Shown in pieces: positions 30,117 to 40,286 of a DNA stretch of 64,000 nt. Origin of the DNA: Rubrivivax sp. (GTDB lineage Bacteria; Pseudomonadota; Gammaproteobacteria; Burkholderiales; Burkholderiaceae_C). The DNA lies in contig JADCGQ010000030.1 of NCBI GenBank assembly GCA_020248945.1, positions 1 through 64,000 of the forward strand, in the 5' to 3' direction. Both the position numbers and the translations under genes were made by a program. Below the pieces are notes generated by a model. That model searched no databases. It was not told where the DNA came from and saw nothing but the letters and a program-made list of their open reading frames with translations. Positions within the stretch are counted from its first letter, which is position 1. Each line of letters starts with the position of its first letter.

Positions 30117-31270
30117 CGCACCACCCCCGCCGAGCGCAACGCCGCGGCATCGAGGCCGATGTCGGCGAGCAGCGCATCGGTCTGCTCGCCGACCTGCGGT
30201 GCGCGCCGCGGCGTTGCCGCCGGCGTGCGCGAAAAGCGCGGCGCCGGCGCGGGCTGCAGCCGGCCGTCGACCTCGACGAAGCCGCCGCGCGCCCGGGCGT
30301 GGGCGTGGCGCGGCGCCTCGTCGAAGCTCAGCACCGGTGCGATGCAGGCATCGGTGCCGGCCGTGCGCTCGCACCAGTGCGCCTGCGGGTGGCGGCTGAA
30401 GGCCGTGGCAATGGCATCGCGCAGCTCCGGCCAGAGCCGACGGTCGTACTGCCGCGGCAGGAAGCGCGCATCCAACTCCAGCAGCGCCGCGGCCTCGGCA
30501 AAGAACTTGGGCTCCAGCGCCGCCAGGCTCATCCAGCGGCCGTCGGCGGTTTCATAGCAGGCGTAGAACGGTGCACCGCCGTCGAGCAGGTTGCTGCCCC
30601 GCTCGGGCTGCCACTGGCCCGCCGCCGACAGGCCCCAGAAGATGGAACCCAGGGCCGCGGCACCGTCGACCATGGCCGCATCGACCACCTGGCCGCGGCC
30701 CGAGCGCTGGCGTTCCCACAAGGCCGCCATCACGCCGAAGGCCAGGAACATCGCGCCGCCGCCGTAGTCGGCGGCCAGGTTCAGCGGCGGCAGCGGAGGA
30801 CCCCCCGCCGGACCGATGGCGTTGAGCAGGCCGGTGAGCGCGAGGTAGTTCAGGTCGTGGCCGGCCTGCGCGGCCACCGGGCCGCTCTGGCCGAAGCCCG
30901 TCATGCGGCCGTAGACGAGACCGGTGTTCAGCGCCTGGCAGGGCTCGGGGCCGAGGCCCAGCTCTTCCATCACGCCGGGGCGGAACCCCTCCACCAGCAC
31001 ATCGGCCGTGGCCACGAGGCACAGCGCGGCATCGCGGCCAGCGGGCTGCTTGAGATCGAGTGCCACCGAGCGCCGGCCGCGCGCGTTGACGTCGTCGCGC
31101 GGCGCCATCGCCAGGCCGAGGCCACTGGCCTCGAGGCGGTCGATGCGCACGACATCGGCACCGAGATCGGCGAACAGCATGCAGGCCAGCGGCGCAGGGC
31201 CGATGCCGGCGAACTCGATCACACGCAGGCCCTGCAGCGGGCCGGAAGCGGAGGCAGCGGCTTCGGTCAT
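30113..31270 (-). CDS. CaiB/BaiF family CoA transferase, alpha-methylacyl-CoA racemase-like
   Basis: The 385-residue protein begins with the family signature GLRVIEFAGIGPAPLACMLFADLGADVVRID and has VVDAAMVDGAAALGS and PFYACYETADGRWMSLAALEPKF. The His and Asp that act in alpha-methylacyl-CoA racemases can be placed in GHDLNYLALTG and in the following block, so a racemase is more likely than a true CoA transferase. It is coupled to the Nudix-MBL gene and lies 27 bases after the PAS protein gene, so it may be read from the bchG-bchP transcript. Confidence 0.9.
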   Translation of the reverse strand: MTEAAASASGPLQGLRVIEFAGIGPAPLACMLFADLGADVVRIDRLEASGLGLAMAPRDDVNARGRRSVALDLKQPAGRDAALCLVATADVLVEGFRPGVMEELGLGPEPCQALNTGLVYGRMTGFGQSGPVAAQAGHDLNYLALTGLLNAIGPAGGPPLPPLNLAADYGGGAMFLAFGVMAALWERQRSGRGQVVDAAMVDGAAALGSIFWGLSAAGQWQPERGSNLLDGGAPFYACYETADGRWMSLAALEPKFFAEAAALLELDARFLPRQYDRRLWPELRDAIATAFSRHPQAHWCERTAGTDACIAPVLSFDEAPRHAHARARGGFVEVDGRLQPAPAPRFSRTPAATPRRAPQVGEQTDALLADIGLDAAALRSAGVVR

Positions 31271-31297
31271 GCCGCCAGTGTGCCCGAGGGCCGCGGC

Positions 31298-31921
31298 TCA
31301 GCCTTGCGGGGTGTTGTTGCCGGCTTCGGCGGGCGGTGGCGGCGGATCGCCGCTCTGGCGCTCGGCCAGCAGCCAGGCCGCGAAGGCGGTGCGCGAGGCC
31401 TCGTCGAGGGGTGCCTCGTCCAGGCCGGGAAGCGGCTGGGGATCGCCGCGCCCGGCGGCGAGCGCCGCGATGTAGCCGCGCTCGAGTTCCTGCTGCACGC
31501 GCACGAAGCGCTGTTGCATGCGCGACACGGCCCTCAGGTCGTGCCCCACCGCCAGCGACGGCCCGGCTGCCCCCAGCCGCAGGGCCGTGTAGGCCACCGG
31601 GATGACCTCGCCGCCCGGGCTTGTGGGCACCAGGTTCACTTCGCGCCGGCGAGCCACGCCCGAGGCTGCGGCATCGGCCAGCAGCGACTCGATCTTGTGC
31701 CGCGTCTCCACGGCCACGGTGTCGACCATCGGCCGCCCGACCCAGCCCGCACTGACATCCGCCAGGCTGCGCGCGTCGTTGTAGGCGATGGCGGTGATGA
31801 CGCCCTGGTCATCGAGCACCAGGGCGATGTCGCAGGCCAGGCTCGCGAAGGCGCGCGCGAGGTGCGGCGCGTACTGCGCCAGCACCGCGAGTTCGGTGAG
31901 CTCGGCCTTCGAGGAGGTCAT
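31298..31921 (-). CDS. stand-alone PAS protein resembling the PpsR N-terminal domain
   Basis: The ATG at 31921 gives 207 residues; a TTG at 31972 would add 17. The core (about 30-155) is a PAS domain closely like residues 25-160 of the PpsR encoded at 35535-37031: both share DxxLVLDxxG, the VExRxKxxxLLADA stretch, the PVxYTAxxL strand, LAxGxDLRA, and the amphipathic linker helix QxRxVxxQQxxERxY. It stops there: no second or third PAS, no Fis-type helix-turn-helix. The last 50 residues are Pro/Ala/Glu-rich. It follows bchP on the same strand. It could sense the same ligand as PpsR or mix with it, but no function is known to me. Confidence 0.8.
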   Translation of the reverse strand: MTSSKAELTELAVLAQYAPHLARAFASLACDIALVLDDQGVITAIAYNDARSLADVSAGWVGRPMVDTVAVETRHKIESLLADAAASGVARRREVNLVPTSPGGEVIPVAYTALRLGAAGPSLAVGHDLRAVSRMQQRFVRVQQELERGYIAALAAGRGDPQPLPGLDEAPLDEASRTAFAAWLLAERQSGDPPPPPAEAGNNTPQG

Positions 31922-31979
31922 GGTCGGGGCGCCGGTTCGGGGGCGCGGAGTCAGGGCGGCGGGGCTGGACAACGGGGCT

Positions 31980-33197
31980 TCAGGCTCGCACCAGTCCGAG
32001 CAGGTGGGCCAGATCCTTGAAGAAGATGCGCACCTGCTGCATCGGCTTCTTGCGCGTGAGCTTCTTGTTCATGTACGACTCGAAGGTCATCTGCTGCACG
32101 TCCTTGTCGCGGCAGATGCTGACGAAGCGCTCGCGGCGCTTGTCGTTCACGTACCAGAAGCGCTGCATCATGCCCAGCACCCAGAACACGGTGCCGTGCT
32201 CGCGCATGAAGCGCTTGCGCGCGAGCTTCAGCGCGCCGGCCTGGCCGGTGCGCAGGAACTCGGCCGCGGCTTCGCCGGCGAGGCGGCCGCCTGCCATGGC
32301 GTAGTAGATGCCTTCGCCCGAGGCCGGCGCCACGACACCCGCGGCATCACCGGCCAGCACCACGTCGCGGCCGTTGTCCCAGCGCGGCAGCGGCTTCATC
32401 GGGATCGGCGCGCCCTCGCGGCGCAGCGTGGTGGCGTCCTGCAGGCCGCTGGCCTCGCGCAGCTTGGCCGTGGCGTTGCGCAGCGAGAAGCCCTTGTCGG
32501 CGCTGCCGGTGCCGATGGACAGGGTGTCGCCGTGCGGGAACACCCAGCCGTAGAAGTCGGGCGAGATCTCTCCGCGATAGACCACGTCGCAGCGGCTAGG
32601 GTCGTAGCCGGCCGGCGGCTCGGCCGGACGGGCGACGATCTCGTGGTACGCGAACACGTAGTGCGTGCGCTCGGCACCCGGCACGCTCTGGCGCGCGACT
32701 TCGCTGCGCGCACCGTCGGCGCCGATGACGCAGCGCGCCCGCACCTGCGCCTTGGCCGGCGGCTGCGGGCCCCGTTCGCTGCCCGGGCGGGCGTCGGTCT
32801 CGAAGTGCACGACGGCGGTGCCATCGGTATCGCGCCCGAGTTCGGTGAAGCGGCCGCGGCGGCGAACGGCACCGGCGGCGGCAGCGCGCTCGCGCAGCCA
32901 CTCGTCGAACACGTCGCGGTCGACCATGCCGACGAAGCCGCCTTCGATGTGCATGTCCACCTTCTTGTCCGTCGGCGACACCATGCGGGCGCAACGCGCC
33001 TTGGCCACCAGCAGGTGATCCGGGATCTCGAAGTCCTTGATCAGCCGCGGCGGGATCGCGCCACCGCAGGGCTTGGTGCGGCCGGCACGGTCGAGCAGCA
33101 GCACGCTCAGGCCCTGGCGGGCCAGGTCATGGGCTGCCGTGGCGCCGGATGGCCCTCCGCCAACGACGACGGCGTCGTAGGTGTGCGATGCGTTCAT
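31980..33197 (-). CDS. bchP: geranylgeranyl diphosphate/bacteriochlorophyll reductase
   Basis: BchP reduces the geranylgeranyl tail of bacteriochlorophyll to phytyl in three NADPH-dependent steps. The ATG at 33197 (CAGGAG nearby as ribosome site) gives 405 residues. It has an FAD-binding start (YDAVVVGGGPSGATAAHDLA), the CGGAIPPRLI block, GDTLSIGTGSADKGFSL and the second FAD motif VLAGDAAGVVAPASGEGIYYAM, and the typical C-terminus (KRRERFVSICRDKDVQQMTFESYMNKKL). It overlaps the pucC-family gene as ATGA, giving the classic bchG-orf-bchP order. Confidence 0.97.
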   Translation of the reverse strand: MNASHTYDAVVVGGGPSGATAAHDLARQGLSVLLLDRAGRTKPCGGAIPPRLIKDFEIPDHLLVAKARCARMVSPTDKKVDMHIEGGFVGMVDRDVFDEWLRERAAAAGAVRRRGRFTELGRDTDGTAVVHFETDARPGSERGPQPPAKAQVRARCVIGADGARSEVARQSVPGAERTHYVFAYHEIVARPAEPPAGYDPSRCDVVYRGEISPDFYGWVFPHGDTLSIGTGSADKGFSLRNATAKLREASGLQDATTLRREGAPIPMKPLPRWDNGRDVVLAGDAAGVVAPASGEGIYYAMAGGRLAGEAAAEFLRTGQAGALKLARKRFMREHGTVFWVLGMMQRFWYVNDKRRERFVSICRDKDVQQMTFESYMNKKLTRKKPMQQVRIFFKDLAHLLGLVRA

Positions 33198-34534
33198 GCG
33201 GTTTCTCCTGCACGCGGCACGCCGCGCGGTGGTGGTTCGGCAACGGGGTGGGCCACGGGCGACGCGGGTGCGCGTGCCGGCATGGCGATGCGCAGCGCCA
33301 GCAGCGCAGCGGCGATGAAGAGGGCCGCTTCGACGGCAAACACGAGCCCGTAGGCGGCGACCTGCGAATCGAGCGCCCAGCGGGCCAGGTCGCTGGCCGC
33401 GGTGCCGGCCACACCGCCGACCGCGAAGCCGACCGCCTGCGCCGCGCCCCACAGCCCCATGCGGGTGCCTTCGCGCGCAGCGCGGCCGTGGCCGGCGAGC
33501 GCCATCATCGAGCCGATGGCGGCGATCGAGAACGCGCCGTTGGCCACGCCGAGCACGAAGACGTTGGCGCGCAGCGGCCACTCCGGGCCGACGACGGCAC
33601 CGATCACCAGGCCCATCAGCGCCAGCGCCGAGGCCACGCAGCCACCGACGATCCAGTGGCGCAAGGCGCCCAGCGAGACACCCGCCACCTGGCGCCCGGC
33701 CATCGCCGCCAGCAGCATGCCGGCCAGCGTGCCGCCGTGCTGCAGGCCCGAGAGCTGCGTGCTCTCGCCGGGCGTGAAGCCGAAGCGGAAGCCCGCGAAG
33801 GGCTCGAGGATGAGGTCTTGCGCGCTGTAGGCCAGCATCGACACCAGCACGAAGATCGTGAAGCGGCGTGCGTCGGGCTCGAGCCACACCTCGCGCAGCG
33901 CAGCGCGGAAGTCGGTGCGGCCGGTGGTCTGTGCCGTCAGCCGCTCGGCGCGGCGCTCGATGCCGGCGATGGCCACCAGCGCGAGCAGCAGCGCCGAGGC
34001 CGACACCACCCCCGACACCCCCACCAGGCGCGCCGGCGAGAACGGGTCGAGGAAGTGGCCGGCCACGCCGGCACAGCCGGCCAGGCCGACGATCATCATC
34101 ACCCACACCAGCGTCGCCGCGCCGGCGCGGCGCTCGGCCGGCACGCGCGTGGCCAGCAGGACCAGCACCGAGGTGCCGGTGGCCGACACCCCCAGGCCCA
34201 CGAGCGCGTAGCTGAAGGCCGCCAGCGCAATGCCGGCCACGGGCGCGGTGGCCGCCCAGGCCGTGCCCACCGCGGCACCGAAGCCGCCGAGGGCCAGCAC
34301 GACCATGCCGCCGATGATCCACGGCGTGCGCAGCCCGCCCCGGTCGGAACCGAAGCCCATGCGCGGGCGGGTGAGCTGCACCACGTAGTGCAGCGCCACC
34401 ATCAGGCCGGGCACCAGGGCCGCCAGTTGCAGCTCGACCACCATGACGCGGTTGAGCGTGGACGTGGTGAGCACGACGATGGCGCCCAGCGCCAGCTGCA
34501 CCAGGCCCATGCGGAAGATGGAAAACCAACTCAT
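33194..34534 (-). CDS. PucC/LhaA-family (BCD) transporter of the bchG-bchP operon
   Basis: From the ATG at 34534 the protein has 446 residues and about 12 membrane helices. Family motifs are FRMGLVQLALGAIVVLTTSTLNRVMVVEL at the start, PRMGFGSDRGGLRTPWIIGG, and the late QDLILEPFAGFRFGFTPGESTQLSG and GTRMGLWGAAQAVGFAVGG. Members take part in delivery of bacteriochlorophyll or assembly of light-harvesting complexes. This copy corresponds to the gene between bchG and bchP in other purple bacteria (orf428/bch2). A second family member is lhaA at 47410. Confidence 0.93.
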   Translation of the reverse strand: MSWFSIFRMGLVQLALGAIVVLTTSTLNRVMVVELQLAALVPGLMVALHYVVQLTRPRMGFGSDRGGLRTPWIIGGMVVLALGGFGAAVGTAWAATAPVAGIALAAFSYALVGLGVSATGTSVLVLLATRVPAERRAGAATLVWVMMIVGLAGCAGVAGHFLDPFSPARLVGVSGVVSASALLLALVAIAGIERRAERLTAQTTGRTDFRAALREVWLEPDARRFTIFVLVSMLAYSAQDLILEPFAGFRFGFTPGESTQLSGLQHGGTLAGMLLAAMAGRQVAGVSLGALRHWIVGGCVASALALMGLVIGAVVGPEWPLRANVFVLGVANGAFSIAAIGSMMALAGHGRAAREGTRMGLWGAAQAVGFAVGGVAGTAASDLARWALDSQVAAYGLVFAVEAALFIAAALLALRIAMPARAPASPVAHPVAEPPPRGVPRAGETA

Positions 34535-34565
34535 CGCGGCACTCCGACCCGATGGTGGCCGCGCG

Positions 34566-35441
34566 TCATGCCAGGCCCCGCAAGGCAAAGGCGCTGACCA
34601 GCATGCCGATGACGAACAGCGTGACGCCCAGGCCACTGAACCAGATGGCCCGTTCCACCGGCGCGGCGATGAAGCGGCGTGCCAGCACCAGCTGCGCCAG
34701 CACCAGCGCGCCGATGGCCGCCGCGTGCACCGGCCGCCCCCAATCGAGCAGCATGGCGATCACCAGCACCTGTGCCAGCACCATGGTGCCGGCGGCGGCG
34801 ATGGCGGCGTTGCGCGGGCCCAGTTGCACCGGCAGCGAGGCGATGCCCATCTGGCGGTCACCGGCGATGGACTTGAAGTCGTTGAGCGTCATGATGCCGT
34901 GCGCCCCTGCGCTGTACAGCGCGGCCAGGATCAGCGAGCGCAGATCGGGCATCTGCCCGCCGGCCATGACGGCGGCCCCCGTCACCCAGGCCAGGCCCTC
35001 GTAGCTGATGCCACAGGCGGCGTTACCCCACCAGCCGTTGCGCTTCAGGCGCAGCGGCGGCGCGCTGTAGGCCCAGGCCAGCAGCAGGCCCAGCACCGCG
35101 GCGCCGAAGCCCCAGGGCCCGAGCACCATCGACAGCAGCAGCGACAGCAGCGTCCAGATGATGGCGACGTACAGGCCCCAGCGGCCCGGCATGCGCCCCG
35201 AGGGGATAGGCCGGTTGGGCTCGTTGATGGCGTCGACATGGCGGTCGAACCAGTCGTTGACGGCCTGGCTCGTGGCGCAGACCGCCGGGCCGGCCAGCAG
35301 CACACCGGCGACGACGAGGCCGACGCGCCCGTCCAGCGACTGGCCCGAGGCCACGACGCCGCAGCCGAAGGCCCACATCGGCGGGAACCAGGTGATCGGT
35401 TTCAGCAGTTCGGCGACGGCCGAAGGCGCAGGTAAAGCCAT
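34566..35441 (-). CDS. bchG: bacteriochlorophyll synthase (geranylgeranyl transferase)
   Basis: BchG esterifies bacteriochlorophyllide a with geranylgeranyl diphosphate in the membrane. The 291-residue UbiA-type prenyltransferase has both Asp-rich motifs (NDWFDRHVDAINEPNRPIPSG and DFKSIAGDRQMGIASLPV) and 8-9 membrane helices. The conserved start is KPITWFPPMWAFGCGVVASG. A PpsR-like operator is found 29 bases upstream of its ATG (35470-35487), so this gene and the downstream pucC-family gene and bchP are probably repressed by PpsR. Confidence 0.97.
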   Translation of the reverse strand: MALPAPSAVAELLKPITWFPPMWAFGCGVVASGQSLDGRVGLVVAGVLLAGPAVCATSQAVNDWFDRHVDAINEPNRPIPSGRMPGRWGLYVAIIWTLLSLLLSMVLGPWGFGAAVLGLLLAWAYSAPPLRLKRNGWWGNAACGISYEGLAWVTGAAVMAGGQMPDLRSLILAALYSAGAHGIMTLNDFKSIAGDRQMGIASLPVQLGPRNAAIAAAGTMVLAQVLVIAMLLDWGRPVHAAAIGALVLAQLVLARRFIAAPVERAIWFSGLGVTLFVIGMLVSAFALRGLA

Positions 35442-35469
35442 GGCGCATGGTGCGCTGAAGGCTTCACTC

Positions 35470-35487
35470 CGTCAATCCGAATTTACA
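35470..35487 (-). promoter_or_regulatory. PpsR-like operator upstream of bchG
   Basis: On the minus strand the site reads TGTAAATTCGGATTGACG: TGT, 12 bases, ACG. The known PpsR/CrtJ site is TGT-N12-ACA, so one base differs. It sits 29-46 bases before the bchG start and the TTGACG at its end could serve as a -35 element. Confidence 0.65.
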
Positions 35488-35534
35488 TGAGCGGCGTCAA
35501 GTTGGCTTGACTAAGCCGGTGGCAAGGCAGCGAC

Positions 35535-37031
35535 TCAATCGTCGCCGTCGTTGGCGGCATCGGCGCCGCCGAGGCCGTAACGCCGCAGTTTGACGTACAG
35601 ACTCTGCCGCGACAGCCCCAGGAACTGGGCCGCCAGCGCCCGGTTGTTGTGCGTCATCTGCAGCGCGGTCTCGATGCACAGCTGCTCGATGACCTCGGCC
35701 GTCTCGGCCACGATGTCCTTCATCGGCACGCGGCCGACGAGCTCGGTCAGCTCGGTGGGCGAGCGGCCCAGGCGCGCCGAGTTGCGCTCGCCGCCTTCCA
35801 TGCGCCGGCCGATGTCGCGGATGGCGAAGGCCAGCGCCGGGGTGGCACCGGCGTCCAGCCGTGTCGCAGCGATCTCGACCTCGTGCTCGATGCCGATCTC
35901 GCCGCGCAGCGCCGTCGGGAACGCGGCCACGACCGCGGTGTTGCGCAGATTGGTCAGCAGCACGTTGAGCTCGACGCCGGTGCGGCCGAGCCAGCGGTCA
36001 AGCAGCTCGCCGCGCGCGGCGTCGGGGCCGGCCAGTTGCGCGAGCTCGGCAAAGGCGGTGTTGGCGCGCAGCACGCGGCCTTGCGCGTCGGTGAACACCA
36101 GCGCGTCGGCCGTCTGGCGCTCGTAGGCCTCGAGCAGGTGCAGATGGCTGTCGGGCGAAGCCACCGCGCCCGCGCGAGCGCCGCGCCGTCCGGCCGCCGG
36201 TGCCTGGCTGGCGGCGCGCACGCGCACCAGCAGCTGCGCCGACTGCTGTTGCCGGAAGACGGCGATCGACACCTCGTACTCGGTGTCGGGTGCGGTCGCC
36301 GGGGGCGAGGCCAGGCGGGCCCGCGCGCGTTCGGGCGTGGCATCCAGCCCCCCGCCGCGCGAGGCCGTGAGCAACTGCTGCAGCCGGGCCTGCGACGACG
36401 CCTCGAACAGCCCCAGCAGCGCGGCACCGGCCAGGCGGCCCGGGGCTCGGCTGAACAGGGCCTCGGCCGCCGGGTTGGCCTCGAGCACCTTCAGCGACAG
36501 CCCGTCGGCGATGAGCACCGCCTCGATTGCGGTCTGGAACAGCGTGCGGTAGCGGGTTTCGGCCTCGCGGAAACGCCAGTAGTCGCGCTCCATGGCCTGT
36601 TGCGCATCGACGAGGCGGCGTTGCAGCTGCGCCGTGGCGCGCAGGTCGCGACCCATGGCCAGCAAGGCGGGCTTGCGCGCCGGCGGGTCATCGGCGAGCG
36701 TGAACGCGGTGTAGCTGACGGGGATGTCGTCCTGCCCGGCCACCGCATGGTTGACCTGCCGCCAGCGCGCCGGCTGGCCGGCGCGGGCGTCGGCCAGCAG
36801 CGCATCGACCTTGTCGCGGCCCTCCACCGTGACGAGCTCGCGCCAGGCGCGGCCACGCCAGTCGGCGCCCAGCAGGGTGGCGAGTTGTTCGTCGGGGATG
36901 TGGAGATCCAGCACCTGACCGTCGCGGTCGAGGACGAGCACGACGTCGCTGGCGGTGCCCAGCAGTCGATTCGCCACGTGGGCGTCGATGTCTCCGATGA
37001 GGTACTGCTTCCGGTTCGTCGAGCGCCTCAT
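35535..37031 (-). CDS. ppsR: photosynthesis transcriptional regulator PpsR (CrtJ)
   Basis: PpsR represses bch, crt and puc genes under oxygen and binds TGT-N12-ACA. The 498-residue protein has an N-terminal PAS-like domain (about 25-130), a Q-linker helix (AQLQRRLVDAQQAMERDYWRF), two further PAS domains (about 165-280 and 300-410), and a C-terminal Fis-type helix-turn-helix (NNRALAAQFLGLSRQSLYVKLRRYGL). The only cysteine is Cys452 (QLCIETAL), just before the helix-turn-helix, equivalent to Cys420 of Rhodobacter capsulatus CrtJ; the PAS-domain cysteine of that protein is absent. In R. gelatinosus PpsR has been reported to act as activator as well as repressor, from memory. Confidence 0.96.
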   Translation of the reverse strand: MRRSTNRKQYLIGDIDAHVANRLLGTASDVVLVLDRDGQVLDLHIPDEQLATLLGADWRGRAWRELVTVEGRDKVDALLADARAGQPARWRQVNHAVAGQDDIPVSYTAFTLADDPPARKPALLAMGRDLRATAQLQRRLVDAQQAMERDYWRFREAETRYRTLFQTAIEAVLIADGLSLKVLEANPAAEALFSRAPGRLAGAALLGLFEASSQARLQQLLTASRGGGLDATPERARARLASPPATAPDTEYEVSIAVFRQQQSAQLLVRVRAASQAPAAGRRGARAGAVASPDSHLHLLEAYERQTADALVFTDAQGRVLRANTAFAELAQLAGPDAARGELLDRWLGRTGVELNVLLTNLRNTAVVAAFPTALRGEIGIEHEVEIAATRLDAGATPALAFAIRDIGRRMEGGERNSARLGRSPTELTELVGRVPMKDIVAETAEVIEQLCIETALQMTHNNRALAAQFLGLSRQSLYVKLRRYGLGGADAANDGDD

Positions 37032-37098
37032 CCGAGGCTTTCGAGCGGACGACGGCGGTGGCTTACCGATCTCAAGGCATTCTCGCGATGGCAGTTCG

Positions 37099-38004
37099 TC
37101 AGGTCATGCGCGCTCGTCCGGACTGCTCTTGCACGCGGCTTGCCACGATGGACTCGGCGAGGCTCGGGGCATTGCGCCCGTCTGTGGTGGCATCTGCCCC
37201 CACTTCGCCGGCCCATTCGGGGTGGATCGAAAACAGCGGCCCGCCGACCAGCACCACCAGTGCGGTGTTGCGGGAGGCCGAACGCACGGCTGCAATGGTA
37301 TCGCGCAACCAGGGCAGGCTGAGTTCGCTGCCGATGGAAAAACCGGCCACGTCGAACCAGTCGCGCCGCACCCAGGCCACGGCCTCGACACCGACGCCGG
37401 CGACCCCACCCAGCACGTCCCAGCCATCGCGGCGGAAGAACTCGGCCACCATCGACAGACCGAACATGTGCTGTTCGGAGTCGGGCTGGGTCAGCAGCAC
37501 GCGGCGGCCGTTGCTCGGGTGCTCGACCTCGCGGCCGAAGTCGGGGCTCAGATGCCGCATCAGGCGCTGCAGGCGCCCCAGGCTCACGGTGGCGGTGGCG
37601 AAGTCGACGCGATCCTGCTCCCAGAGTGAACCGATCTCGCGCGCCGCCGGCGTGAGCAGATCGATGTACAGCGAGCTGACCGAGACGCCGCGCTGCCGCA
37701 GCAGCAGCACCACCTGCTCGGTGTGCTCGTCGTCTTCGCGAACCAGCGCGGCCACGAACTCCTGCACCTCCGCGGCACTGGGCATCGGCCCTGCCGGGGC
37801 GGCGATCTCGCGGTGCTGACGCACCAGCCGCGGGATGACATCGGTCTCGAGCGTGCGGGTCAGGCGCGAGACGCGCAGGCGAACCGCGCCGAGATCGCCA
37901 TCGACGCCGGCCACACCCGCCGGCCCGGCACCCCCGGGCCAGACGACCGGTTCGGGCGCGCACTCTTGAACGGCTGGGGGCCGTCGCGACGACTTGGGTC
38001 GCAT
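37099..38004 (-). CDS. ppaA: PpaA/AerR family cobalamin-binding antirepressor
   Basis: AerR/PpaA binds cobalamin and modifies PpsR/CrtJ activity in response to light. From the ATG at 38004, preceded by GAGGAGGT, the protein has 301 residues. The C-terminal two thirds form a B12-binding helical and Rossmann unit: LYIDLLTPAAREIGSLWEQDRVDFATATVSLGRLQRL, VLLTQPDSEQHMFGLSMVAEFF with a candidate cobalt-ligating His179, and LVVLVGGPLFSIHPEWAGEVGAD. The first 40 residues are basic and Pro-rich. It lies directly upstream of ppsR on the same strand, the usual pairing. The frame is open up to 38175, but the strong ribosome site favours 38004. Confidence 0.92.
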   Translation of the reverse strand: MRPKSSRRPPAVQECAPEPVVWPGGAGPAGVAGVDGDLGAVRLRVSRLTRTLETDVIPRLVRQHREIAAPAGPMPSAAEVQEFVAALVREDDEHTEQVVLLLRQRGVSVSSLYIDLLTPAAREIGSLWEQDRVDFATATVSLGRLQRLMRHLSPDFGREVEHPSNGRRVLLTQPDSEQHMFGLSMVAEFFRRDGWDVLGGVAGVGVEAVAWVRRDWFDVAGFSIGSELSLPWLRDTIAAVRSASRNTALVVLVGGPLFSIHPEWAGEVGADATTDGRNAPSLAESIVASRVQEQSGRARMT

Positions 38005-38174
38005 ACCTGGTACCTCCTCACCCCCGCAGGTGCCGCCCCGTGGGGTGGCTGCCGCGGACCCCGCCTCGGTACGCCGACCCTCTCCAACCCGGGGTTCACA
38101 CCAGGTGGAGCCTTGGTCAGCCCGATGGCCGTGACGCGGATCCGACTGCTTTGCCGCGTAAGACAACTTCGCCA

Positions 38175-38203
38175 CTTTTACACCCGCAACGTACCGAGGT
38201 CAA
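38175..38203 (-). promoter_or_regulatory. sigma-70-type promoter for ppaA
   Basis: On the minus strand TTGACC (38203-38198) and TAAAAG (38180-38175) are separated by exactly 17 bases. A start near 38168 would give a leader of about 165 bases before the ppaA ATG at 38004. No PpsR-like site overlaps it. Confidence 0.55.
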
Positions 38204-38357
38204 AAGGCAAAGCGGAAGGCTTGCCCGATTGACTTTGCGGCCGCCAGGGCGCAGAGCCAGAGGCTGCGTCATCGTCTTGCTGCGCCGATGCACACATCGG
38301 GGGTCTCCTGCGGCCCCCTTGGGGCGGTCGTTCCTGGACATGGTGCACCAGCCCATG

Positions 38358-38391
38358 TGTCAATGTCAGTTTACGTCTATCTCGATTGACA
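38358..38391. promoter_or_regulatory. two head-to-head PpsR-like operators before bchF
   Basis: Site 1 (38358-38375) reads TGTCAATGTCAGTTTACG. Site 2 (38374-38391), read on the minus strand, is TGTCAATCGAGATAGACG. Both are TGT-N12-ACG and they share the two central bases, so they face each other. Site 2 covers the -35 hexamer TTGACA of the bchF promoter. PpsR tetramers bind paired sites cooperatively in other purple bacteria, which fits this layout. Confidence 0.75.
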
Positions 38392-38414
38392 TTCAATGCC
38401 CGAGCCCCTAGGCT
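38386..38414 (+). promoter_or_regulatory. promoter of the bchF superoperon
   Basis: A perfect TTGACA (38386-38391) is followed after 17 bases by TAGGCT (38409-38414). The poor -10 with a good -35 under an operator is common for PpsR-controlled photosynthesis promoters. Transcription would begin near 38421, about 44 bases before bchF. Confidence 0.6.
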
Positions 38415-38457
38415 GCCTTCATCCCCGCATTTCCGGGACGAACCCGCCCGAGCCTGA

Positions 38458-40284
<1,827 letters not shown>

Positions 40285-40286
40285 TC

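Noticed and set aside
38005-38170. Cobalamin riboswitch in the ppaA leader
   Set aside because: The leader is long and folded, and PpaA binds B12, but I see no B12-box pattern in it.
38005-38175. Extension of ppaA by 57 codons to 38175
   Set aside because: The region before the ATG at 38004 has a strong GAGGAGGT site and a promoter placed inside the extension; the extra residues are low-complexity.
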